From positions 1,984,001 through 2,048,000 of the forward strand of contig JBLDXI010000031.1 of NCBI GenBank assembly GCA_047495785.1: a DNA stretch of 64,000 bases, in the 5' to 3' direction. Positions 33,501 to 48,654 of the stretch are shown here, in pieces. Position 1 is the first letter of the stretch; every line of letters begins with the position of its first letter. The notes beneath the pieces are model-generated. The model ran no database searches. It was given only the letters and a program-made list of their open reading frames with translations, and was not told the DNA's origin. The translations under genes were made by a program, and so were the position numbers. The stretch is from Lepidodermella squamata (Eukaryota; Gastrotricha).

Positions 33501-36500
33501 TCGCTGCAAGCCGCAGGAGGCTGGAATCGTTGTGTTCAGCCCTTGTACGTACCGCAGCTATGCGGAAACGGGCTGAAACCAGGTGAACCATGCACATTCG
33601 CGCTTCATTCGATAGCGGCAGCAAGCGCAAACACGTTCGCAGCCGATACGCGCATATTCCGGGTGACCGATATTTCGCTGGAAGCCATAACAGGCTGAAA
33701 CCGCTGTTTTCGCCACTTGCCCGTGTCGCCGCGGTTCGGCATCGTGCCCAACCAGTGCACATCACTCATGTTCGTGTGTCATTCGTTTGTGGCAGCAACG
33801 CCATGCACGTTTGCAGGCGATTCGGGCACATCTCAGGTGACGCCTATTTCGCTGCAAGCCGCAGAAGGCTGGAATCGTTGTGTTCAGCTCTTGTACGTAC
33901 CGCAGCTATGCGGAAACGGGCTGAAACCAGGTAAACCATGCACATTTGCGCTTCATTCGATAGCGGCAGCAAGCGCAAACACGTTCGCAGCCGATACGCG
34001 CATATTTCTGATGACCGATATTTCGCTGGCAGCCATAACAGGCTGAAACCGCTGTTTTCGCCACTTGCCCGTGTCGCCGCGGTTCGGCATCGTGCCCAAC
34101 CAGTGCAAATCACTCATGTTCGTGTGTCATTCGTTTGTGGCAGCAACGCCATGCACGTTTGCAGGCGATTCGGGCACATCTCAGGTGACGCCTATTTCGC
34201 TGCAAGCCGCAGAAGGCTGGAATCGTTGTGCTCAGCTCTTGTACGTACCGCAGCTATGCGGAAACGGGCTGAAACCAGGTAAACCCTGCACATTCGCGCT
34301 TCATTCGATAGCGGCAGCAAGCGCAAACACGTTCGCAGCCGATACGCGCATATTTCTGATGACCGATATTTCGCTGGCAGCCATAACAGGCTGAAACCGC
34401 TGTTTTCGCCACTTGCCCGTGTCGCCGCGGTTCGGCATCGTGCCCAACCAGTGCAAATCACTCATGTTCGTGTGTCATTCGTTTGTGGCAGCAACGCCAT
34501 GCACGTTTGCAGGCGATTCGGGCACATCTCAGGTGACGCCTATTTCGCTGCAAGACGCAGGAGGCTGGAATCGTTGTGTTCAGCTCTTGTACGTACCGCA
34601 GCTATGCGGAAACGGACTGAAACCAGGTAAACCATGCACATTCGCGCTTCATTCGATAGCGGCAGCAAGCGCAAACACGTTTGCAGCCGATACGCGCATA
34701 TTTCTGATGACCGATATTTCGCTGGCAGCCATAACAGGCTGAAACCGCTGTTTTCGCCACTTGCCCGTGTCGCCGCGGTTCGGCATCGTGCCCAACCAGT
34801 GCAAATCACTCATGTTCGTGTGTCATTCGTTTGTGGCAGCAACGCCATGCACGTTTGCAGGCGATTCGGGCACATCTCAGGTGACGCCTATTTCGCTGCA
34901 AGCCGCAGAAGGCTGGAATCGTTGTGCTCAGCCCTTGTACGTACCGCAGCTATGCGGAAACGGGCTGAAACCAGGTAAACCATGCACATTTGCGCTTCAT
35001 TCGATAGCGGCAGCAAGCGCAAACACGTTCGCAGCCGATACGCGCATATTCCGGGTGACCGATATTTCGCTGGAAGCCATAACAGGCTGAAACCGCTGTT
35101 TTCGCCACTTGCCCGTGTCGCCGCGGTTCGGCATCGTGCCCAACCAGTGCAAATCACTCATGTTCGTGTGTCATTCGTTTGTGGCAGCAACGCCATGCAC
35201 GTTTGCAGGCGATTCGGGCACATCTCAGGTGACGCCTATTTCGCTGCAAGCCGCAGAAGGCTGGAATCGTTGTGCTCAGCCCATGTGCGTACCGCAGCTA
35301 TGCGGAAACGGACTGAAACCAGGTAAACCATGCACATTCGCGCTTCATTCGATAGCGGCAGCAAGCGCAAACACGTTTGCAGCCGATACGCGCATATTTC
35401 TGATGACCGATATTTCGCTGGCAGCCATAACAGGCTGAAACCGCTGTTTTCGCCACTTGCCCGTGTCGCCGCGGTTCGGCATCGTGCCCAACCAGTGCAA
35501 ATCACTCATGTTCGTGTGTCATTCGTTTGTGGCAGCAACGCCATGCACGTTTGCAGGCGATTCGGGCACATCTCAGGTGACGCCTATTTCGCTGCGAGCC
35601 GCAGAAGGCTGGAATCGTTGTGCTCAGCCCTTGTACGTACCGCAGCTATGCGGAAACGGACTGAAACCAGGTAAACCATGCACATTCGCGCTTTATTCGA
35701 TAGCGGCAGCAAGCGCAAACACGTTTGCAGCCGATACGCGCATATTTCGGGTGACCGATATTTCGCTGGAAGCCATAACAGGCTGAAACCGCTGTTTTCG
35801 CCACTTGCCCGTGTCGCCGCGGTCCGGCATCGTGCCCAACCAGTGCAAATCACTCATGTTCGTGTGTCATTCGTTTGTGGCAGCAACGCCATGCACGTTT
35901 GCAGGCGATTCGGGCACATCTCAGGTGACGCCTATTTCGCTGCGAGCCGCAGAAGGCTGGAATCGTTGTGCTCAGCCCTTGTACGTACCGCAGCTATGCG
36001 GAAACGGACTGAAACCAGGTAAACCATGCACATTCGCGCTTTATTCGATAGCGGCAGCAAGCGCAAACACGTTTGCAGCCGATACGCGCATATTTCGGGT
36101 GACCGATATTTCGCTGGAAGCCATAACAGGCTGAAACCGCTGTTTTCGCCACTTGCCCGTGTCGCCGCGGTCCGGCATCGTGCCCAACCAGTGCAAATCA
36201 CTCATGTTCGTGTGTCATTCGTTTGTGGCAGCAACGCCATGCACGTTTGCAGGCGATTCGGGCACATCTCAGGTGACGCCTATTTCGCTGCGAGCCGCAG
36301 AAGGCTGGAATCGTTGTGCTCAGCCCTTGTACGTACCGCAGCTATGCGGAAACGGACTGAAACCAGGTAAACCAGGCACATTCGCGCTTCATTCGATAGC
36401 GGCAGCAAGCGCAAACACGTTTGCAGCCGATACGCGCATATTCCGGGTGACCGATATTTCGCTGGAAGCCATAACAGGCTGAAACCGCTGTTTTCGCCAC

Positions 36501-38000
36501 TTGCCCGTGTCGCCGCGGTTCGGCATCGTGCCCAACCAGTGCAAATCACTCATGTTCGTGTGTCATTCGTTTGTGGCAGCAACGCCATGCACGTTTGCAG
36601 GCGATTCGGGCACATCTCAGGTGACGCCTATTTCGCTGCGAGCCGCAGAAGGCTGGAATCGTTGTGCTCAGCCCTTGTACGTACCGCAGCTATGCGGAAA
36701 CGGACTGAAACCAGGTAAACCAGGCACATTCGCGCTTCATTCGATAGCGGCAGCAAGCGCAAACACGTTTGCAGCCGATACGCGCATATTTCGGGTGACC
36801 GATATTTCGCTGCCAGCCATAACAGGCTGAAACCGCTGTTTTCGCCACTTGCCCGTGTCGCCGCGGTCCGGCATCGTGCCCAACCAGTGCAAATCACTCA
36901 TGTTCGTGTGTCATTCGTTTGTGGCAGCAACGCCATGCACGTTTGCAGGCGATTCGGGCACATCTCAGGTGACGCCTATTTCGCTGCGAGCCGCAGAAGG
37001 CTGGAATCGTTGTGCTCAGCCCTTGTACGTACCGCAGCTATGCGGAAACGGACTGAAACCAGGTAAACCATGCACATTCGCGCTTTATTCGATAGCGGCA
37101 GCAAGCGCAAACACGTTTGCAGCCGATACGCGCATATTTCGGGTGACCGATATTTCGCTGGAAGCCATAACAGGCTGAAACCGCTGTTTTCGCCACTTGC
37201 CCGTGTCGCCGCGGTCCGGCATCGTGCCCAACCAGTGCAAATCACTCATGTTCGTGTGTCATTCGTTTGTGGCAGCAACGCCATGCACGTTTGCAGGCGA
37301 TTCGGGCACATCTCAGGTGACGCCTATTTCGCTGCGAGCCGCAGAAGGCTGGAATCGTTGTGCTCAGCCCTTGTACGTACCGCAGCTATGCGGAAACGGA
37401 CTGAAACCAGGTAAACCAGGCACATTCGCGCTTCATTCGATAGCGGCAGCAAGCGCAAACACGTTTGCAGCCGATACGCGCATATTCCGGGTGACCGATA
37501 TTTCGCTGGAAGCCATAACAGGCTGAAACCGCTGTTTTCGCCACTTGCCCGTGTCGCCGCGGTTCGGCATCGTGCCCAACCAGTGCAAATCACTCATGTT
37601 CGTGTGTCATTCGTTTGTGGCAGCAACGCCATGCACGTTTGCAGGCGATTCGGGCACATCTCAGGTGACGCCTATTTCGCTGCGAGCCGCAGAAGGCTGG
37701 AATCGTTGTGCTCAGCCCTTGTACGTACCGCAGCTATGCGGAAACGGACTGAAACCAGGTAAACCAGGCACATTCGCGCTTCATTCGATAGCGGCAGCAA
37801 GCGCAAACACGTTTGCAGCCGATACGCGCATATTTCGGGTGACCGATATTTCGCTGCCAGCCATAACAGGCTGAAACCGCTGTTTTCGCCACTTGCCCGT
37901 GTCGCCGCGGTTCGGCATCGTGCCCAACCAGTGCAAATCACTCATGTTCGTGTGTCATTCGTTTGTGGCAGCAACGCCGTGCACGTTTGCAGGCGATTCG
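27600..38000. repeat. Satellite variant domain C with 3-monomer duplications
   Basis: A mixed block with CTGGAAGCC (about 32.6-37.5 kb), GTGCACATC (32713 and 33757), GGTCCGGC and CTTTATTCG (35.7-37.2 kb). Several segments recur 1044 bp (3 monomers) apart: about 27720-28140 with 28764-29184; about 32325-33270 with 33369-34314; 35805-36848 with 36849-37892. Boundaries are approximate. Confidence 0.65.
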
Positions 38001-41000
38001 GGCACATCTCAGGTGACGCCTATTTCGCTGCGAGCCGCAGAAGGCTGGAATCGTTGTGCTCAGCCCTTGTACGTACCGCAGCTATGCGGAAACGGGCTGA
38101 AACCAGGTAAACCATGCACATTCGCGCTTCTTTCGATAGCGGCAGCAAGCGCAAACACGTTTGCAGCCGATACGCGCATATTCCGGATGACCGATATTTC
38201 GCTGCCAGCCATAACAGGCTGAAACCGCTGTTTTCGCCACTTGCCCGTTTCGCCGCGGTTCGGCATCGTGCCCAACCAGTGCAAATCACTCATGTTCGTG
38301 TGTCATTCGTTTGTGGCAGCAACGCCATGCACGTTTGCAGGCGATTCGGGCACATCTCAGGTGACGCCTATTTCGCTGCAAGCCGCAGAAGGCTGGAATC
38401 GTTGTGTTCAGCTCTTGTACGTACCGCAGCTATGCGGAAACGGGCTGAAACCAGGTAAACCATGCACATTCGCGCTTCTTTCGATAGCGGCAGCAAGCGC
38501 AAACACGTTTGCAGCCGATACGCGCATATTTCGGGTGACCGATATTTCGCTGCCAGCCATAACAGGCTGAAACCGCTGTTTTCGCCACTTGCCCGTGTCG
38601 CCGCGGTTCGGCATCGTGCCCAACCAGTGCAAATCACTCATGTTCGTGTGTCATTCGTTTGTGGCAGCAACGCCATGCACGTTTGCAGGCGATTCGGGCA
38701 CATCTCAGGTGACGCCAATTTCGCTGCAAGCCGCAGAAGGCTGGAATCGTTGTGCTCAGCTCTTGTACGTACCGCAGCTATGCGGAAACGGGCTGAAACC
38801 AGGTTAACCATGCACATTCGCGCTTCATTCGATAGCGGCAGCAAGCGCAAACACGTTTGCAGCCGATACGCGCATATTTCGGATGACCGATATTTCGCTG
38901 CCAGCCATAACAGGCTGAAACCGCTGATTTCGCCACTTGCCCGTGTCGCCGCGGTTCGGCATCGTGCCCAACCAGTGCTAATCACTCATGTTCGTGTGTC
39001 ATTCGTTTGTGGCAGCAACGCCATGCACGTTTGCAGGCGATTCGGGCACATCTCAGGTGACGCCTATTTCGCTGCAAGCCGCAGAAGGCTGGAATCGTTG
39101 TGCTCAGCCCTTGTACGTACCGCAGCTATGCGGAAACGGGCTGAAACCAGGTAAACCATGCACATTCGCGCTTCTTTCGATAGCGGCAGCAAGCGCAAAC
39201 ACGTTTGCAGCCGATACGCGCATATTCCGGATGACCGATATTTCGCTGCCAGCCATAACAGGCTGAAACCGCTGTTTTCGCCACTTGCCCGTGTCGCCGC
39301 GGTTCGGCATCGTGCCCAACCAGTGCTAATCACTCATGTTCGTGTGTCATTCGTTTGTGGCAGCAACGCCATGCACGTTTGCAGGCGATTCGGGCACATC
39401 TCAGGTGACGCCTATTTCGCTGCGAGCCGCAGAAGGCTGGAATCGTTGTGCTCAGCCCTTGTACGTACCGCAGCTATGCGGAAACGGACTGAAACCAGGT
39501 AAACCAGGCACATTCGCGCTTCATTCGATAGCGGCAGCAAGCGCAAACACGTTTGCAGCCGATACGCGCATATTCCGGATGACCGATATTTCGCTGCCAG
39601 CCATAACAGGCTGAAACCGCTGTTTTCGCCACTTGCCCGTGTCGCCGCGGTTCGGCATCGTGCCCAACCAGTGCTAATCACTCATGTTCGTGTGTCATTC
39701 GTTTGTGGCAGCAACGCCATGCACGTTTGCAGGCGATTCGGGCACATCTCAGGTGACGCCTATTTCGCTGCAAGCCGCAGAAGGCTGGAATCGTTGTGTT
39801 CAGCCCTTGTACGTACCGCAGCTATGCGGAAACGGACTGAAACCAGGTAAACCATGCACATTCGCGCTTCATTCGATAGCGGCAGCAAGCGCAAACACGT
39901 TTGCAGCCGATACGCGCATATTCCGGATGACCGATATTTCGCTGCCAGCCATAACAGGCTGAAACCGCTGATTTCGCCACTTGCCCGTGTCGCCGCGGTT
40001 CGGCATCGTGCCCAACCAGTGCAAATCACTCATGTTCGTGTGTCATTCGTTTGTGGCAGCAACGCCGTGCACGTTTGCAGGCGATTCGGGCACATCTCAG
40101 GTGACGCCTATTTCGCTGCGAGCCGCAGAAGGCTGGAATCGTTGTGCTCAGCCCTTGTACGTACCGCAGCTATGCGGAAACGGACTGAAACCAGGTAAAC
40201 CAGGCACATTCGCGCTTCATTCGATAGCGGCAGCAAGCGCAAACACGTTTGCAGCCGATACGCGCATATTCCGGATGACCGATATTTCGCTGCCAGCCAT
40301 AACAGGCTGAAACCGCTGTTTTCGCCACTTGCCCGTGTCGCCGCGGTTCGGCATCGTGCCCAACCAGTGCTAATCACTCATGTTCGTGTGTCATTCGTTT
40401 GTGGCAGCAACGCCATGCACGTTTGCAGGCGATTCGGGCACATCTCAGGTGACGCCTATTTCGCTGCAAGCCGCAGAAGGCTGGAATCGTTGTGTTCAGC
40501 TCTTGTACGTACCGCAGCTATGCGGAAACGGGCTGAAACCAGGTTAACCATGCACATTCGCGCTTCATTCGATAGCGGCAGCAAGCGCAAACACGTTTGC
40601 AGCCGATACGCGCATATTTCGGATGACCGATATTTCGCTGCCAGCCATAACAGGCTGAAACCGCTGTTTTCGCCACTTGCCCGTGTCGCCGCGGTTCGGC
40701 ATCGTGCCCAACCAGTGCAAATCACTCATGTTCGTGTGTCATTCGTTTGTGGCAGCAACGCCATGCACGTTTGCAGGCGATTCGGGCACATCTCAGGTGA
40801 CGCCTATTTCGCTGCAAGCCGCAGAAGGCTGGAATCGTTGTGTTCAGCCCTTGTACGTACCGCAGCTATGCGGAAACGGACTGAAACCAGGTAAACCATG
40901 CACATTCGCGCTTCATTCGATAGCGGCAGCAAGCGCAAACACGTTTGCAGCCGATACGCGCATATTCCGGATGACCGATATTTCGCTGCCAGCCATAACA

Positions 41001-44000
41001 GGCTGAAACCGCTGTTTTCGCCACTTGCCCGTGTCGCCGCGGTTCGGCATCGTGCCCAACCAGTGCTAATCACTCATGTTCGTGTGTCATTCGTTTGTGG
41101 CAGCAACGCCATGCACGTTTGCAGGCGATTCGGGCACATCTCAGGTGACGCCTATTTCGCTGCAAGCCGCAGAAGGCTGGAATCGTTGTGTTCAGCCCTT
41201 GTACGTACCGCAGCTATGCGGAAACGGACTGAAACCAGGTAAACCATGCACATTCGCGCTTCATTCGATAGCGGCAGCAAGCGCAAACACGTTTGCAGCC
41301 GATACGCGCATATTCCAGATGACCGATATTTCGCTGCCAGCCATAACAGGCTGAAACCGCTGATTTCGCCACTTGCCCGTGTCGCCGCGGTTCGGCATCG
41401 TGCCCAACCAGTGCAAATCACTCATGTTCGTGTGTCATTCGTTTGTGGCAGCAACGCCGTGCACGTATGCAGGCGATTCGGGCACATCTCAGGTGACGCC
41501 TATTTCGCTGCGAGCCGCAGAAGGCTGGAATCGTTGTGCTCAGCCCTTGTACGTACCGCAGCTATGCGGAAACGGACTGAAACCAGGTAAACCAGGCACA
41601 TTCGCGCTTCATTCGATAGCGGCAGCAAGCGCAAACACGTTTGCAGCCGATACGCGCATATTCCGGATGACCGATATTTCGCTGCCAGCCATAACAGGCT
41701 GAAACCGCTGTTTTCGCCACTTGCCCGTGTCGCCGCGGTTCGGCATCGTGCCCAACCAGTGCTAATCACTCATGTTCGTGTGTCATTCGTTTGTGGCAGC
41801 AACGCCATGCACGTTTGCAGGCGATTCGGGCACATCTCAGGTGACGCCTATTTCGCTGCAAGCCGCAGAAGGCTGGAATCGTTGTGTTCAGCTCTTGTAC
41901 GTACCGCAGCTATGCGGAAACGGGCTGAAACCAGGTAAACCATGCACATTCGCGCTTCTTTCGATAGCGGCAGCAAGCGCAAACACGTTTGCAGCCGATA
42001 CGCGCATATTCCGGATGACCGATATTTCGCTGCCAGCCATAACAGGCTGAAACCGCTGTTTTCGCCACTTGCCCGTGTCGCCGCGGTTCGGCATCGTGCC
42101 GAACCAGTGCAAATCACTCATGTTCGTGTGTCATTCGTTTGTGGCAGCAACGCCATGCACGTTTGCAGGCGATTCGGGCACATCTCAGGTGACGCCTATT
42201 TCGCTGCAAGCCGCAGAAGGCTGGAATCGTTGTGTTCAGCCCTTGTACGTACCGCAGCTATGCGGAAACGGACTGAAACCAGGTAAACCATGCACATTCG
42301 CGCTTCATTCGATAGCGGCAGCAAGCGCAAACACGTTTGCAGCCGATACGCGCATATTCCGGATGACCGATATTTCGCTGCCAGCCATAACAGGCTGAAA
42401 CCGCTGATTTCGCCACTTGCCCGTGTCGCCGCGGTTCGGCATCGTGCCCAACCAGTGCAAATCACTCATGTTCGTGTGTCATTCGTTTGTGGCAGCAACG
42501 CCATGCACGTTTGCAGGCGATTCGGGCACATCTCAGGTGACGCCTATTTCGCTGCAAGCCGCAGAAGGCTGGAATCGTTGTGTTCAGCTCTTGTACGTAC
42601 CGCAGCTATGCGGAAACGGGCTGAAACCAGGTAAACCATGCACATTCGCGCTTCTTTCGATAGCGGCAGCAAGCGCAAACACGTTTGCAGCCGATACGCG
42701 CATATTTCGGGTGACCGATATTTCGCTGCCAGCCATAACAGGCTGAAACCGCTGTTTTCGCCACTTGCCCGTGTCGCCGCGGTTCGGCATCGTGCCCAAC
42801 CAGTGCACATCACTCATGTTCGTGTGTCATTCGTTAGTGGCAGCAACGCCATGCACGTTTGCAGGCGATTCGGGCACATCTCAGGTGACGCCAATTTCGC
42901 TGCAAGCCGCAGAAGGCTGGAATCGTTGTGCTCAGCTCTTGTACGTACCGCAGCTATGCGGAAACGGGCTGAAACCAGGTTAACCATGCACATTCGCGGT
43001 TCATTCGATAGCGGCAGCAAGCGCAAACACGTTTGCAGCCGATACGCGCATATTTCGGATGACCGATATTTCGCTGCCAGCCATAACAGGCTGAAACCGC
43101 TGTTTTCGCCACTTGCCCGTGTCGCCGCGGTTCGGCATCGTGCCGAACCAGTGCAAATCACTCATGTTCGTGTGTCATTCGTTTGTGGCAGCAACGCCAT
43201 GCACGTTTGCAGGCGATTCGGGCACATCTCAGGTGACGCCTATTTCGCTGCAAGCCGCAGAAGGCTGGAATCGTTGTGTTCAGCCCTTGTACGTACCGCA
43301 GCTATGCGGAAACGGACTGAAACCAGGTAAACCATGCACATTCGCGCTTCATTCGATAGCGGCAGCAAGCGCAAACACGTTTGCAGCCGATACGCGCATA
43401 TTCCGGATGACCGATATTTCGCTGCCAGCCATAACAGGCTGAAACCGCTGATTTCGCCACTTGCCCGTGTCGCCGCGGTTCGGCATCGTGCCCAACCAGT
43501 GCAAATCACTCATGTTCGTGTGTCATTCGTTTGTGGCAGCAACGCCATGCACGTTTGCAGGCGATTCGGGCACATCTCAGGTGACGCCTATTTCGCTGCA
43601 AGCCGCAGAAGGCTGGAATCGTTGTGCTCAGCTCTTGTACGTACCGCAGCTATGCGGAAACGGGCTGAAACCAGGTTAACCATGCACATTCGCGCTTCTT
43701 TCGATAGCGGCAGCAAGCGCAAACACGTTTGCAGCCGATACGCGCATATTCCGGATGACCGATATTTCGCTGCCAGCCATAACAGGCTGAAACCGCTGTT
43801 TTCGCCACTTGCCCGTGTCGCCGCGGTTCGGCATCGTGCCCAACCAGTGCAAATCACTCATGTTCGTGTGTCATTCGTTTGTGGCAGCAACGCCATGCAC
43901 GTTTGCAGGCGATTCGGGCACATCTCAGGTGACGCCTATTTCGCTGCAAGCCGCAGAAGGCTGGAATCGTTGTGTTCAGCTCTTGTACGTACCGCAGCTA

Positions 44001-47000
44001 TGCGGAAACGGGCTGAAACCAGGTAAACCATGCACATTCGCGCTTCTTTCGATAGCGGCAGCAAGCGCAAACACGTTTGCAGCCGATACGCGCATATTTC
44101 GGGTGACCGATATTTCGCTGCCAGCCATAACAGGCTGAAACCGCTGTTTTCGCCACTTGCCCGTGTCGCCGCGGTTCGGCATCGTGCCCAACCAGTGCTA
44201 ATCACTCATGTTCGTGTGTCATTCGTTTGTGGCAGCAACGCCATGCACGTTTGCAGGCGATTCGGGCACATCTCAGGTGACGCCTATTTCGCTGCAAGCC
44301 GCAGAAGGCTGGAATCGTTGTGCTCAGCTCTTGTACGTACCGCAGCTATGCGGAAACGGGCTGAAACCAGGTTAACCATGCACATTCGCGCTTCTTTCGA
44401 TAGCGGCAGCAAGCGCAAACACGTTTGCAGCCGATACGCGCATATTCCGGGTGACCGATATTTCGCTGGCAGCCATAACAGGCTGAAACCGCTGTTTTCG
44501 CCACTTGCCCGTGTCGCCGCGGTTCGGCATCGTGCCGAACCAGTGCAAATCACTCATGTTCGTGTGTCATTCGTTTGTGGCAGCAACGCCATGCACGTTT
44601 GCAGGCGATTCGGGCACATCTCAGGTGACGCCTATTTCGCTGCGAGCCGCAGAAGGCTGGAATCGTTGTGTTCAGCTCTTGTACGTACCGCAGCTATGCG
44701 GAAACGGGCTGAAACCAGGTAAACCATGCACATTCGCGCTTCATTCGATAGCGGCAGCAAGCGCAAACACGTTTGCAGCCGATACGCGCATATTCCGGGT
44801 GACCGATATTTCGCTGCCAGCCATAACAGGCTGAAACCGCTGTTTTCGCCACTTGCCCGTGTCGCCGCGGTTCGGCATCGTGCCCAACCAGTGCAAATCA
44901 CTCATGTTCGTGTGTCATTCGTTTGTGGCAGCAACGCCATGCACGTTTGCAGGCGATTCGGGCACATCTCAGGTGACGCCTATTTCGCTGCAAGCCGCAG
45001 AAGGCTGGAATCGTTGTGTTCAGCTCTTGTACGTACCGCAGCTATGCGGAAACGGGCTGAAACCAGGTAAACCATGCACATTCGCGCTTCTTTCGATAGC
45101 GGCAGCAAGCGCAAACACGTTTGCAGCCGATACGCGCATATTTCGGATGACCGATATTTCGCTGCCAGCCATAACAGGCTGAAACCGCTGTTTTCGCCAC
45201 TTGCCCGTGTCGCCCCGGTTCGGCATCGTGCCGAACCAGTGCAAATCACTCATGTTTGTGTGTCATTCGTTTGTGGCAGCAACGCCATGCACGTTTGCAG
45301 GCGATTCGGGCACATCTCAGGTGACGCCTATTTCGCTGCAAGCCGCAGAAGGCTGGAATCGTAGTGTTCAGCCCTTGTACGTACCGCAGCTATGCGGAAA
45401 CGGACTGAAACCAGGTAAACCATGCACATTCGCGCTTCATTCGATAGCGGCAGCAAGCGCAAACACGTTTGCAGCCGATACGCGCATATTCCGGATGACC
45501 GATATTTCGCTGCCAGCCATAACAGGCTGAAACCGCTGTTTTCGCCACTTGCCCGTGTCGCCGCGGTTCGGCATCGTGCCCAACCAGTGCAAATCACTCA
45601 TGTTCGTGTGTCATTCGTTTGTGGCAGCAACGCCATGCACGTTTGCAGGCGATTCGGGCACATCTCAGGTGACGCCTATTTCGCTGCAAGCCGCAGAAGG
45701 CTGGAATCGTTGTGCTCAGCTCTTGTACGTACCGCAGCTATGCGGAAACGGGCTGAAACCAGGTTAACCATGCACATTCGCGCTTCATTCGATAGCGGCA
45801 GCAAGCGCAAACACGTTTGCAGCCGATACGCGCATATTTCGGATGACCGATATTTCGCTGCCAGCCATAACAGGCTGAAACCGCTGTTTTCGCCACTTGC
45901 CCGTGTCGCCGCGGTTCGGCATCGTGCCCAATCAGTGCAAATCACTCATGTTCGTGTGTCATTCGTTTGTGGCAGCAACGCCATGCACGTTTGCAGGCGA
46001 TTCGGGCACATCTCAGGTGACGCCAATTTCGCTGCAAGGCCGCAGAAGGCTGGAATCGTTGTGCTCAGCTCTTGTACGTACCGCAGCTATGCGGAAACGG
46101 GCTGAAACCAGGTTAACCATGCACATTCGCGCTTCATTCGATAGCGGCAGCAAGCGCAAACACGTTTGCAGCCGATACGCGCATATTTCGGATGACCGAT
46201 ATTTCGCTGCCAGCCATAACAGGCTGAAACCGCTGTTTTCGCCACTTGCCCGTGTCGCCGCGGTTCGGCATCGTGCCCAACCAGTGCAAATCACTCATGT
46301 TCGTGTGTCATTCGTTTGTGGCAGCAACGCCATGCACGTTTGCAGGCGATTCGGGCACATCTCAGGTGACGCCTATTTCGCTGCAAGCCGCAGAAGGCTG
46401 GAATCGTAGTGTTCAGCCCTTGTACGTACCGCAGCTATGCGGAAACGGACTGAAACCAGGTAAACCATGCACATTCGCGCTTCATTCGATAGCGGCAGCA
46501 AGCGCAAACACGTTTGCAGCCGATACGCGCATATTCCGGATGACCGATATTTCGCTGCCAGCCATAACAGGCTGAAACCGCTGTTTTCGCCACTTGCCCG
46601 TGTCGCCGCGGTTCGGCATCGTGCCGAACCAGTGCAAATCACTCATGTTTGTGTGTCATTCGTTTGTGGCAGCAACGCCATGCACGTTTGCAGGCGATTC
46701 GGGCACATCTCAGGTGACGCCTATTTCGCTGCAAGCCGCAGAAGGCTGGAATCGTTGTGTTCAGCTCTTGTACGTACCGCAGCTATGCGGAAACGGGCTG
46801 AAACCAGGTAAACCATGCACATTCGCGCTTCTTTCGATAGCGGCAGCAAGCGCAAACACGTTTGCAGCCGATACGCGCATATTTCGGGTGACCGATATTT
46901 CGCTGCCAGCCATAACAGGCTGAAACCGCTGTTTTCGCCACTTGCCCGTGTCGCCGCGGTTCGGCATCGTGCCCAACCAGTGCAAATCACTCATGTTCGT

Positions 47001-48654
47001 GTGTCATTCGTTTGTGGCAGCAACGCCATGCACGTTTGCAGGCGATTCGGGCACATCTCAGGTGACGCCAATTTCGCTGCAAGCCGCAGAAGGCTGGAAT
47101 CGTTGTGCTCAGCTCTTGTACGTACCGCAGCTATGCGGAAACGGGCTGAAACCAGGTTAACCATGCACATTCGCGCTTCATTCGATAGCGGCAGCAAGCG
47201 CAAACACGTTTGCAGCCGATACGCGCATATTTCGGATGACCGATATTTCGCTGCCAGCCATAACAGGCTGAAACCGCTGTTTTCGCCACTTGCCCGTGTC
47301 GCCGCGGTTCGGCATCGTGCCCAACCAGTGCAAATCACTCATGTTCGTGTGTCATTCGTTAGTGGCAGCAACGCCATGCACGTTTGCAGGCGATTCGGGC
47401 ACATCTCAGGTGACGCCTATTTCGCTGCAAGCCGCAGAAGGCTGGAATCGTAGTGTTCAGCCCTTGTACGTACCGCAGCTATGCGGAAACGGACTGAAAC
47501 CAGGTAAACCATGCACATTCGCGCTTCTTTCGATAGCGGCAGCAAGCGCAAACACGTTTGCAGCCGATACGCGCATATTTCGGGTGACCGATATTTCGCT
47601 GCCAGCCATAACAGGCTGAAACCGCTGTTTTCGCCACTTGCCCGTGTCGCCGCGGTTCGGCATCGTGCCCAACCAGTGCAAATCACTCATGTTCGTGTGT
47701 CATTCGTTTGTGGCAGCAACGCCATGCACGTTTGCAGGCGATTCGGGCACATCTCAGGTGACGCCTATTTCGCTGCAAGCCGCAGAAGGCTGGAATCGTT
47801 GTGTTCAGCTCTTGTACGTACCGCAGCTATGCGGAAACGGGCTGAAACCAGGTAAACCATGCACATTCGCGCTTCTTTCGATAGCGGCAGCAAGCGCAAA
47901 CACGTTTGCAGCCGATACGCGCATATTTCGGATGACCGATATTTCGCTGCCAGCCATAACAGGCTGAAACCGCTGTTTTCGCCACTTGCCCGTGTCGCCG
48001 CGGTTCGGCATCGTGCCCAACCAGTGCAAATCACTCATGTTCGTGTGTCATTCGTTTGTGGCAGCAACGCCATGCACGTTTGCAGGCGATTCGGGCACAT
48101 CTCAGGTGACGCCTATTTCGCTGCAAGCCGCAGAAGGCTGGAATCGTTGTGCTCAGCTCTTGTACGTACCGCAGCTATGCGGAAACGGGCTGAAACCAGG
48201 TTAACCATGCACATTCGCGCTTCATTCGATAGCGGCAGCAAGCGCAAACACGTTTGCAGCCGATACGCGCATATTTCGGATGACCGATATTTCGCTGCCA
48301 TCCATAACAGGCTGAAACCGCTGTTTTCGCCACTTGCCCGTGTCGCCGCGGTTCGGCATCGTGCCCAACCAGTGCAAATCACTCATGTTCGTGTGTCATT
48401 CGTTTGTGGCAGCAACGCCATGCACGTTTGCAGGCGATTCGGGCACATCTCAGGTGACGCCAATTTCGCTGCAAGCCGCAGAAGGCTGGAATCGTTGTGC
48501 TCAGCTCTTGTACGTACCGCAGCTATGCGGAAACGGGCTGAAACCAGGTTAACCATGCACATTCGCGCTTCATTCGATAGCGGCAGCAAGCGCAAACACG
48601 TTTGCAGCCGATACGCGCATATTTCGGATGACCGATATTTCGCTGCAGCCATAA

